A DNA stretch of 9,167 nucleotides from Pseudomonadota bacterium (lineage in GTDB: Bacteria; Pseudomonadota; Alphaproteobacteria; Ferrovibrionales; Ferrovibrionaceae): NCBI GenBank assembly GCA_021793055.1, contig JAJYTL010000110.1, forward strand, positions 1 to 9,167, written 5' to 3'. Positions 1 to 7,761 of the stretch are shown piece by piece (position 1 is the stretch's first letter; every line of letters begins with the position of its first letter). Under the pieces are notes generated by a model that saw nothing but the letters and a program-made list of their open reading frames with translations, ran no database searches and was not told the origin of the DNA. The translations under genes were made by a program, and so were the position numbers.

Positions 1-463
1 TTACGCCCATTGCTTCACCCGCGGCGACACGCCGCGTCTCACCATCACCAGCCATCGCGGCGCCGACGGCGCCGCTGTCTGGTATGTCGGCGGCGCCTTG
101 GCGGAGAGCGGCGCGGCGCAGGACGAGACCGACTTCATCGCCGCGGCGCGCGAGGCCCTTGCCACCTATTTGCCGGCGCTGCGACAAGACGGGCTTCGCC
201 TCGCCGGCTTCCTGGTCGATCGCGCCGAGGCTGCGCGGCCCGGCGGCCGGCGGCCGGAAGGCCCGGCTATCGCCCGCGCCGACAATGCCATCGCCGCCTG
301 GCCGACCAAGCTTGCCTTCGCGCCGCTGCTCGCCGAAACCATCCGGGACGAGATCGTCGCCGTCGGCGTTGCCCCAAACAGCGGCGATCTCGGCCCGCTC
401 GCGGCCTGGCCGCATCCCGGCTTCGCCGCCCCGCCCTGGGACCGGAACTTGCCATGGCGCTGA
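1..463 (+). CDS. Probable FAD-dependent oxidoreductase, C-terminal part (5' truncated by window)
   Basis: The reading frame is open from base 2 to a TGA at 461-463, giving about 153 residues of the C-terminal end of a larger protein. Visible stretches include TRGDTPRLTITSHRG, then AVWYVGGALAESG, and later ADNAIAAWPTKLAFAPLLA near the end. This pattern resembles the C-terminal substrate/cap region of DAO-type FAD-dependent oxidoreductases related to glycerol-3-phosphate dehydrogenase. The FAD-binding Rossmann motif would lie upstream of the window, so the assignment rests on resemblance alone. Its last 10 bases contain the start codon of the aldo/keto reductase, so the two are probably one transcription unit and may act on the same substrate. 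The substrate cannot be told. Alternatively it is an uncharacterised protein; I am only moderately sure. Confidence 0.55.
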   Translation, partial: YAHCFTRGDTPRLTITSHRGADGAAVWYVGGALAESGAAQDETDFIAAAREALATYLPALRQDGLRLAGFLVDRAEAARPGGRRPEGPAIARADNAIAAWPTKLAFAPLLAETIRDEIVAVGVAPNSGDLGPLAAWPHPGFAAPPWDRNLPWR

Positions 464-1278
464 AACCGCTCACGGCGCGCGCGCTCGGCGCGAGCGGCCT
501 TCGGGTGAGCCCGCTCGGGCTTGGCACCGTCAAGTTCGGCCGCAACCAGGGGATCAAATATCCAAAGGATTTCTCCCTTCCCGACGATCGCGCCATCGAC
601 CGGTTGCTCGATCGCGCGGCGGCGCTCGGCGTCACCCTGCTCGATACCGCGCCCGCCTATGGCACGAGCGAGGCGCGTTTGGGCCAAGCGCTTTCCGGCC
701 GCTGCGACAACTGGGTGATCGCGACCAAGGCGGGCGAGGAATTCGCCGACGGCCGCTCGCGCTTCGATTTCACTGCCGCCGCGATCGAGGCCAGCGTCAG
801 ACGCAGCCTGAAACGGCTGAAGACCGATTGCCTCGACATCGTGCTCATCCATTCCGATGGCATCGACGAGAGCGAGGCCCGTTTCGGCGCCGCGCTTCGG
901 GCCCTCGACAGCCTGAAACGCGCCGGCGCGATCCGGGCGAGCGGCTTTTCCGGCAAGACCGCGGCCGGCTTCGCCATGGCGCTGCCCATGGTCGACGTGC
1001 TGATGGTGAGCTTCAACCGCGAGGACCAGGAGATGCGGCCGACGATCCGCGCGGCGTACCGGGCGGGCAAGGGCGTGCTGGTGAAAAAGCCGCTCGGCAG
1101 CGGCCATCTGGTGGTGGACGGCACAGCGCTGGACCAGGCGATGGCCGCTGTCTTCTCCGAACCCGGCGTCGGCGCGGCGATCGTCGGTACGCTCGATCCC
1201 GATCACCTCGCGGCCGATGCTTTGGCGGTCGCGCGGGCGCTCGGAGAGGCGCCGGAAATGGCCGCACCCGAGGCCTGA
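454..1278 (+). CDS. Aldo/keto reductase
   Basis: 274 residues, a typical or slightly short length for a single-domain (beta/alpha)8 NAD(P)H-dependent aldo/keto reductase of the cytoplasm. The N-terminus GASGLRVSPLGLGTVKFG is the usual AKR opening. The catalytic tetrad is readable: Asp64 and Tyr69 in LLDTAPAYG, Lys92 in IATKAG and His133 in VLIHSDG. Near the C-terminus VKKPLGSGHL (from residue 210) and GAAIVGTLDPDHLA (from residue 240) fit the cofactor-binding loops. The ATG at 454 was chosen because the AKR fold begins there and a GGAA stands 6 bases upstream. The frame stays open further upstream, but that part is only a shadow of the oxidoreductase gene. The start overlaps the preceding stop by 10 bases, suggesting translational coupling. 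The family reduces carbonyls or oxidises sugars; the substrate is not identifiable here. Confidence 0.9.
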   Translation: MALKPLTARALGASGLRVSPLGLGTVKFGRNQGIKYPKDFSLPDDRAIDRLLDRAAALGVTLLDTAPAYGTSEARLGQALSGRCDNWVIATKAGEEFADGRSRFDFTAAAIEASVRRSLKRLKTDCLDIVLIHSDGIDESEARFGAALRALDSLKRAGAIRASGFSGKTAAGFAMALPMVDVLMVSFNREDQEMRPTIRAAYRAGKGVLVKKPLGSGHLVVDGTALDQAMAAVFSEPGVGAAIVGTLDPDHLAADALAVARALGEAPEMAAPEA

Positions 1279-1341
1279 GCGCTGGCGCCTCGACCCTGGA
1301 CAGAATACCCGCGCGGCCACAGACTGCGCCGCACGTTGATT

Positions 1342-1347
1342 GAGGAG
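1342..1347 (+). promoter_or_regulatory. Ribosome binding site that fixes the acetoacetate-CoA ligase start
   Basis: GAGGAG lies 6 bases before the ATG at 1354. This favours that ATG over the in-frame TTG at 1336, which lies upstream of the GAGGAG and would add only six residues (MIEETK) not needed by the family. Confidence 0.8.
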
Positions 1348-1353
1348 ACGAAG

Positions 1354-3309
<1,956 letters not shown>

Positions 3310-3314
3310 CGCGC

Positions 3315-3347
3315 GATGATTTTGGGTCGGCTCGACCCAAAATCATC
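3315..3347. repeat. Perfect 15-bp inverted repeat between convergent genes (terminator or dispersed palindrome)
   Basis: The left arm GATGATTTTGGGTCG (3315-3329) is the exact reverse complement of 3333-3347, with a 3-base loop GCT. Outside it, TAGCGC at 3307-3312 (starting with the ligase stop codon) pairs with GCGCTA at 3353-3358, so a longer, bulged stem is possible. It lies in the 105-bp gap between the ligase gene and the convergent lipoprotein gene, the right place for a bidirectional terminator. No T-run follows it in either direction, so it is not a canonical intrinsic terminator. The AT-rich core in a GC-rich genome, and the following segment (ACCTTATCCGAAAAGCGGGA), remind me of short palindromic repeats scattered through alphaproteobacterial genomes. 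That is from memory, not from a search. The rest of the gap, to 3414, shows nothing else. Confidence 0.75.
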
Positions 3348-3414
3348 TCCGTGCGCTACCGACCTTATCCGAAAAGCGGGACGGCCTCGGCGTCGTGCTC
3401 TCGGAGACCGCCGC

Positions 3415-3942
3415 TCACTCGGCGCGGAATGCCGCCGCGCCCGGATTGCCCCAGAAGCGGAATTCCACCCGGTAGCGTCCGCCCGGCCGGAGCGCGCCGG
3501 GATCGAGCGGCAGGAGGATCGTCTTGGTCAGCCGCTGGCCCGGGTTCAAGGTGAGGCTTTGCGTCACCTGGGCGCAAAGCGCCGGACGCTTGGCGGCGAC
3601 CGTCTTGCCCTCGGGCCCGACGATCCGCCAGTCCGCGACCTGGCAGGGGGTCGGCGCCGAAAGCACGGCCGGCTTCGCGTTGGTATTGGCGATCGCGACC
3701 TGCGCCTGGATCAAGGCCGCCTTCGCGCTCACCGCCGCCGGCAGCGCCACCGTCACCTGGATTCCTGGCGCGCGGCGCGCCGCGCGCCAGGGGTCCGCCG
3801 GCACGATGTTCGGCAAGGTGGCGAGCGGCGAGGGCGGCGGCCGCTCGTAGCAGCCAGAAAGGCCAAGCAGCAGCAGCGCGAGCGGCCATAGCCGGGCGTG
3901 GCGGCGGCAGCTCGGGCGGTGATGGTGGCGCGCGATCCTCAT
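3415..3942 (-). CDS. Small predicted lipoprotein of unknown function
   Basis: 175 residues. The N-terminus has a basic, His/Arg-rich region (MRIARHHHRPSCRRHAR), a hydrophobic stretch WPLALLLLGLSG and a lipobox LSGC, so Cys31 should be lipidated and the protein exported to the periplasmic side. The mature part (about 145 residues) has alternating hydrophobic beta-strand character and ends in GGRYRVEFRFWGNPGAAAF. This suggests a small beta-sandwich, but I do not recognise the family. Two further cysteines (in TPCQVADW and ALCAQV) could form a disulfide. No clear ribosome binding site decides the start: an in-frame ATG at 3957 would add five residues (MSGPD), and I chose 3942 as the simpler signal peptide. 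The frame also stays open far upstream on this strand, but that overlaps the TPR gene and is a GC-rich shadow. It is divergent from the TadD-like gene, which hints at a shared envelope role. Confidence 0.75.
   Translation of the reverse strand: MRIARHHHRPSCRRHARLWPLALLLLGLSGCYERPPPSPLATLPNIVPADPWRAARRAPGIQVTVALPAAVSAKAALIQAQVAIANTNAKPAVLSAPTPCQVADWRIVGPEGKTVAAKRPALCAQVTQSLTLNPGQRLTKTILLPLDPGALRPGGRYRVEFRFWGNPGAAAFRAE
3764..3791. repeat. Perfect 28-bp palindrome inside the lipoprotein gene
   Basis: The half-site CCTGGCGCGCGGCG (3764-3777) is followed directly by its exact reverse complement (3778-3791), with no spacer. It encodes the segment WRAARRAPG near the start of the mature lipoprotein. 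The core is made almost only of G and C, so part of the symmetry may come from low complexity, but the CCTGG/CCAGG ends also match. Confidence 0.85.
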
Positions 3943-4137
3943 GTCGGGGCCGGACATAATGCAAAGACTGGGCGAAAAAATGGCAAAGGCGGAAACCAAC
4001 CGGGCACCGGCACCGAACTCGCGCTTTGGTCGTATTTCCCAAACGCACACGCAACCAGCACCCGAAACCGGCGAAAACCACCGACAGCCGAGGCGCAATA
4101 ACGCTTTTTTCACCAGACCGGCGTTAAGCATGAGGGC
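3943..4137. promoter_or_regulatory. Divergent intergenic region, probable promoters for both flanking genes
   Basis: These 195 bp separate the - strand lipoprotein gene from the + strand TadD-like gene and are visibly less GC-rich than the genes, with A and T runs near 3970-3980 and 4105-4110. Promoters for both genes must lie here or be shared, but I see no convincing -35/-10 pair. A 6-bp inverted repeat, TAACGC (4099-4104) and GCGTTA (4121-4126), with a 16-base spacer, sits just before the TadD-like start and could be an operator. Arms this short can arise by chance. No gene is supported within it. Confidence 0.45.
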
Positions 4138-5667
4138 ATGCACAAGATCCGACGCTCGACGATCCCGCGACCGCGCCTTGGCCGGCTTCGTCCGGCCCTG
4201 GCCGGGATGGCCTTTTCCGCCCTCTTGCTTGCCGGTTGCGCCGCGCCACAGGCGCAGCAGTCCGCCGACGCGCTGCAATCCTATGGTGCCTTGATGCGGG
4301 TCGCGGCCTCGACCGCGAACTCGGGCGATCTTGCCGGCGCCGCCGCGCTCTATCGCCACGCTCATCGGCTGAAGCCCGAAAGCGCCGCGCCGCTGATCGC
4401 GCTCGGCCATCTCCTCGATCGCGCCCACGCCTTCACCAGCGCGGAAGATGCCTATCGGGCGGCGCTGAAGCGAGCGCCGCGCAACGCCATCGCATTGCGC
4501 GGCCTCGGCAATACCCTGGTCTTCCTCGATCGGCCGCAGGCCGCGATCGGCAAGTTTGCCGCCGCGATCGCCATCCGGCCGCAATCGCCCGACATCCTCA
4601 ACGATTACGGCGTCGCCCTCGACATGCTGGGCCGGCACCGGGCGGCGCAGGCGAAGTACCGCGCCGGCCTCGCGCTCAAGCCCGACGACCTCGGCCTCGC
4701 CAGCAACCTCGGCCTGTCGCTCGCCTTGAGCGGCGATTACCCGGCGGCGCTGCATTATCTGCGGCCACTCGCCGGCAATAGTCAGAGCACCGCGCGCATG
4801 CGCGAGGACCTCGCCCTGGTCTATGGCCTGAGCGGCGACGACAAGGCGGCGGCGGAAATCGCCGGCATCGACCTCGATCCCCATTCGGTGCAGAGCAATC
4901 TCGCCTACTACAAGGCGCTGCGCCGCTGGGTCTTGCGCTCGCAAAAGCGCGGCACCCATCCCGGCGCCCTGTCCGCCCTCGGCGCAACCCCGCCGGCGGT
5001 GGCGCAAACGCCGATCAGCGAGGCGCCGGCCGCGGCGGCAAGCGCCCATACGTCGGCCCTGGCCGCGCCGGTCACCACCGTAGCGGTGGCGACGGGGCCC
5101 CAAGCCGCGCGCATGGCGGCAACGGCGATGGCAAAAACTTCGCCGCCGGCCGCGGTCAAGCCGCCGGCAATGCCGGCCGCGACGCGCAAATCGCCACGTA
5201 CGAAGCCCGCTGCCGCAACGCTGGCCACCGCGATTCCCGGCGCCGAAAAGCACGCGGCCAAGCCGGCCGTGGCCGTAGCCGAAAGCGCGCCAGCCAGCGC
5301 CGCCAAGAGCGTCGTCAAAGCCGCAGCTACCAAAGCCAAGGCCGGCGACACCCAGGTGCAGCTCGGAAGCTATCGCACGATCCCCATCGCCGCCGCCGGC
5401 TGGCAGGCGCTGCTCGGGCATTATCCGGCGCTGTTGCGTCACCTGCATCCGGTGATCGTGCAGGTCGATCTCGGCCCGCGCGGCACCTTCGAGCGGCTGC
5501 GGACCGGCCCGTTTCCGAGCCGCGCGGCGGCGCGGAGCTTCTGCGCCACGCTGCAGGCCGTCAAGCGGAGCTGCTTGGTGGTCGCGGCGAACGGGCGGGC
5601 CGAAAGCCAGGCGACGCCGCCGCGCCGCGGCAACACCGAGATCGCCGACAGTCTGATCGCACCCTAG
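4138..5667 (+). CDS. TadD-like TPR lipoprotein with C-terminal SPOR domain
   Basis: 509 residues in three parts. The N-terminus is a lipoprotein signal: a basic region, then MAFSALLLAGC with lipidation expected at Cys34. Residues about 50-250 form roughly five tetratricopeptide repeats, for example GDLAGAAALYRHAHRLKP and GDYPAALHYLRPLAG. An Ala/Pro/Lys-rich linker of about 130 residues (about 270-400) follows, long enough to span the periplasm or cell wall. The end (about 404-484), from TQVQLGSYRTIPIAAAGWQALL to RLRTGPFPSRAAARSFCATLQ, is a SPOR domain, a fold known to bind peptidoglycan glycan strands lacking stem peptides. TadD is the TPR lipoprotein of Tad/Flp pilus systems, and tad genes lie just downstream on the other strand, so a role in pilus or secretin assembly at the wall is a good inference. 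The ATG at 4138 gives a proper signal peptide, though GAGGG sits only one base before it; ATG 4207 would lack the basic region. Confidence 0.88.
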   Translation: MHKIRRSTIPRPRLGRLRPALAGMAFSALLLAGCAAPQAQQSADALQSYGALMRVAASTANSGDLAGAAALYRHAHRLKPESAAPLIALGHLLDRAHAFTSAEDAYRAALKRAPRNAIALRGLGNTLVFLDRPQAAIGKFAAAIAIRPQSPDILNDYGVALDMLGRHRAAQAKYRAGLALKPDDLGLASNLGLSLALSGDYPAALHYLRPLAGNSQSTARMREDLALVYGLSGDDKAAAEIAGIDLDPHSVQSNLAYYKALRRWVLRSQKRGTHPGALSALGATPPAVAQTPISEAPAAAASAHTSALAAPVTTVAVATGPQAARMAATAMAKTSPPAAVKPPAMPAATRKSPRTKPAAATLATAIPGAEKHAAKPAVAVAESAPASAAKSVVKAAATKAKAGDTQVQLGSYRTIPIAAAGWQALLGHYPALLRHLHPVIVQVDLGPRGTFERLRTGPFPSRAAARSFCATLQAVKRSCLVVAANGRAESQATPPRRGNTEIADSLIAP

Positions 5668-5690
5668 CGCATGACGACCCGGGGCATGCG
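5668..5690. terminator. Possible weak bidirectional hairpin after the TadD-like gene
   Basis: CGCATG (5668-5673) and CATGCG (5685-5690) form 6-bp arms around an 11-base GC-rich loop directly after the TadD-like stop codon, in what was the short convergent gap facing tadC. There is no T-run and the stem is short, so termination here is only a possibility. Confidence 0.25.
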
Positions 5691-5703
5691 GACGCGGGCG
5701 CTA

Positions 5704-5724
5704 GTGGATCGCATCTGACATTTG
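5704..5724 (+). repeat. Left terminal inverted repeat of the IS
   Basis: This 21-base arm matches the reverse complement of the right arm at 18 of 21 positions; the mismatches are at arm positions 9, 14 and 18. Similarity falls off beyond it. TA lies immediately outside. Confidence 0.9.
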
Positions 5725-5772
5725 ACTCCGGGAAGGGATTCCCAAGCGGGCGGGCGCATGCGAATCTGCGGC

Positions 5773-6799
5773 ATGCGCACAGGAATATCCATCACTGTAA
5801 AGCCATCTGACCGCAAGCGGCTGAGGGCGATTTTGAAGGACCGCAACGCGCCACAGAAGCATGTCTGGCGGGCCGAGATCGTGCTTCTTACGGCCGAGGG
5901 GCTTGGCACGAACGAGATCATGCGCCGGACCGGCACGTCCAAAAGATGCGTCTGGCGCTGGCAGGAACGGTTCGGGGAGGAAGGTGTTGAGGGTCTTCTG
6001 CGCGACAAGACGCGGCCCTCCCGCATCCCGAAGCTGGGCGCGGACGTCGCCGAGCGGGTGGTGAAGCTGACGCTGGAGCCGCCGCCGGGAGAAGCTACGC
6101 ACTGGACCTCTACGATGATGGCCCAGGCTTGCGGCATCAGCGCCAGCGCGGTTCAGCGCATCTGGCGCGCCCACGGTCTTCAGCCTCACAAGGTCAAGCA
6201 GTTCAAGCTCTCCAACGATCCGCGGTTCACCGCGAAGCTGCGCGACATCGTGGGGCTCTATGTCGATCCGCCGAAGCACGCCATCGTGCTCTCCCCTGAA
6301 GAAAGGGCGCGCCGGAACGATGACCCATGACTATAAGCGCAACGGAACAACCACGCTCTTTGCCGCTCTCAACGTCCTGGAAGGAAAGGTCATCGGCCGC
6401 TGCATGCTGCGGCACCGCCATGAGGAGTTCATCCGCTTCTTGAATGCCATCGAGGCCGAGGTCCCGAAGCACAAAGCCATCCATGTCATTCTCGACAATT
6501 ATGCCACTCACAAGCATCCCGCGGTTCTCGCCTGGCTCGCCCGCCACAAGCGGTTCACCTTCCACTTCACGCCCACCTCCTGCTCTTGGCTCAACGCCGT
6601 GGAGGGCTACTTCGCCAAGCTCTCCAAGCAGCGCCTGAAGCGCGGCGTCTTCCGATCCGTCGTCGAGCTGCAGTCTGCCATCAAACGCTTCATCGAACAG
6701 ACAAACCAAATGCCCAAGCCCTTCCTCTGGACCGCCGATCCCCATAAAATCATCGCCGCCGTCAAACGCGGGCACCAACTGTTAGATTCGATCCACTAG
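5773..6799 (+). pseudogene. IS630-family transposase, disrupted by internal deletion and frameshift
   Basis: The first part reads MRTGISITVKPSDRKRLRAIL and stays in frame to a TGA at 6328-6330. It includes a helix-turn-helix region (LGTNEIMRRTGTSKRCVWRWQERF) and a second DNA-binding block (ISASAVQRIWRAHGLQPHKVKQFKL). Homology jumps to another frame near 6289-6298, continuing as LKKGRAGTMTHDYKRNGTTT to LLDSIH and a stop at 6797-6799. From the family as I remember it, about 18 residues containing the motif VDEKSQ should lie between IVLS and KKGRAG; they are absent, equal to about 53 missing bases. That motif carries the first Asp of the DDE triad. The second Asp (codon 6494-6496, LDNYATH) and the Glu (6602-6604, WLNAVEGYF) remain, 35 residues apart. 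An ATG at 5758 is an alternative start. The stop codon is completed by the target TA plus the host G at 6799. Confidence 0.88.
6776..6796 (-). repeat. Right terminal inverted repeat of the IS
   Basis: The reverse complement begins GTGGATCGAATCTAACAG, matching the left arm apart from three mismatches. It also encodes the last residues of the transposase (LLDSIH), so the gene runs to the very tip of the element. TA lies immediately outside. Confidence 0.9.
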
Positions 6800-7761
6800 A
6801 GCGCCTGCGCCAGGGACGACATGATCTCGATGGCGGCCGGCCCGAGCATGACGATGAAGAGCAGCGGCATGATGAAAGCCACCATCGGCAAGGTCATCAG
6901 CACCGGCAGCCGGGCCGCCTTTTCCTCGGCTTTCATCAGCCGTTCGTCGCGCAGCTCGCTTGAGAGGCCGCGCAGCGAGCGAGCCAGCGGCGTGCCGTAT
7001 TTCTCGCTCTGCTTCAACGTGTTCACCACCGCGCGGATGGCGGCGGTGTCGGTTCGGTAGTTGAGGTTGTCGATCGCCTGCCGCCGGTTCGGCAGGAAGC
7101 CAAGCTCAAGCGCGGTGATATTGAGCTCATCGGCAAGAAGCGGCGCCGTCAGCGCCATCTCGCGCGCCACCCGTTGCAGCGCGGCATCGAGGCTGAGCCC
7201 GGCCTCGGCGCAGATCACCAAGAGATCCAGTCCGTCGGGCAGGCTTTGCTGCAGGATCGCGCGGCGCTTGTCGGCGGCATTGCGAAGATAGATCTCCGGC
7301 GCCTTCGCCCCCGCCGGCATCGCCGCCGCGACCGCGATCAGACGCAGGCTGTGCGACAGATGGGCAACGAAAACGACATAGAGGCCGGTCGCCACCACGA
7401 ACAGGATCGGCGCGAAAGCGCGCGCCACCAGATACGTGATGGCGGCATCGCGCGAGCGCCAGCCGGCCGGCGCGAGTTTCGCCATCGAGGCCGAGATCGC
7501 CTGCTCGCTGAGCAGACTGAAGCGCTCGGCCACGCGGCGCGTCAGGCTGACCTTGGCCGCTCGGCGGCGGCCACGGCGGCGGGGCGCGGTCGCCCGGGTG
7601 AGTTCGTCGCGCCGCGCCGCCAGCGCCTTCAGCCGCGGCGTCACCCGGTCGCGCTCGAAGGCCGCCTGCCACAAGGCGATGACACTGACGAAGGCGGCGA
7701 GCGTCGCCAGCGCGGTGATCGCCACGTTCGGGGGTACGGGCAGCATGCCAAGAAGGTTCAT
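6796..7761 (-). CDS. tadC: TadC, inner-membrane platform protein of the Tad/Flp pilus
   Basis: 321 residues, the usual size for TadC, one of the two GspF/PilC-like (T2SSF) inner-membrane platform proteins of Tad type IVc pilus systems; it works with TadB and the CpaF/TadA ATPase to assemble Flp pilin. Hydrophobic segments are visible at about 13-31, 107-132, 139-152 and 288-315. The T2SSF domain spans about 172-300 and opens with LPDGLDLLVICAEAGLSLDAAL; LELGFLPNRRQAIDNLNYRTD at about 218-238 is characteristic of TadC. The ATG at 7761 overlaps the tadB stop as ATGA and has GAGG 8 bases upstream (7773-7770). A longer open frame upstream only shadows tadB. The stop codon TAG is made of the IS target TA plus the first G of the IS, so the protein ends as it did before insertion. 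Loss of a downstream cotranscript or terminator is the only likely damage. Confidence 0.93.
   Translation of the reverse strand: MNLLGMLPVPPNVAITALATLAAFVSVIALWQAAFERDRVTPRLKALAARRDELTRATAPRRRGRRRAAKVSLTRRVAERFSLLSEQAISASMAKLAPAGWRSRDAAITYLVARAFAPILFVVATGLYVVFVAHLSHSLRLIAVAAAMPAGAKAPEIYLRNAADKRRAILQQSLPDGLDLLVICAEAGLSLDAALQRVAREMALTAPLLADELNITALELGFLPNRRQAIDNLNYRTDTAAIRAVVNTLKQSEKYGTPLARSLRGLSSELRDERLMKAEEKAARLPVLMTLPMVAFIMPLLFIVMLGPAAIEIMSSLAQAL

Larger units (their letters stand above)
5704..6796 (+). mobile_element. IS630-family insertion sequence, 1093 bp, probably inactive
   Basis: The element has terminal inverted repeats beginning GTGGATCG at both ends and is flanked by TA at 5702-5703 and 6797-6798, the target duplication expected of the IS630/Tc1/mariner group. 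It contains one transposase gene, now frameshifted. Its base composition is visibly less GC-rich than the flanking genes, consistent with arrival from elsewhere. Joining the flanks (GGGCGC-TA-GAGCGC) restores the end of tadC with its stop codon, so the insertion was simple and no host sequence was lost. Confidence 0.93.

Noticed and set aside
4099..4126. TAACGC/GCGTTA inverted repeat as a defined operator, for example of a cell-cycle regulator
   Set aside because: The arms are only 6 bases and do not match the spaced TTAA-N7-TTAA pattern of CtrA sites, so no regulator can be named.
4138..4239. Twin-arginine export signal in the TadD-like protein (RR at residues 5-6)
   Set aside because: The surrounding residues do not fit the SRRxFLK consensus, and the LLAGC lipobox points to an ordinary Sec lipoprotein signal.
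3943..5448. Long open frame on the - strand continuing upstream of the small lipoprotein to give a 677-residue product
   Set aside because: It overlaps the well-supported TPR-SPOR gene in full, and its translation there is Arg/Gly/Ala-rich without any recognisable domain. The lipoprotein signal peptide at 3942 marks the real start.
6260..6330. Programmed ribosomal frameshift producing a full-length transposase
   Set aside because: There is no convincing slippery sequence with structure at the junction. A frameshift alone would not restore the missing block with the first catalytic Asp; a deletion explains both facts.
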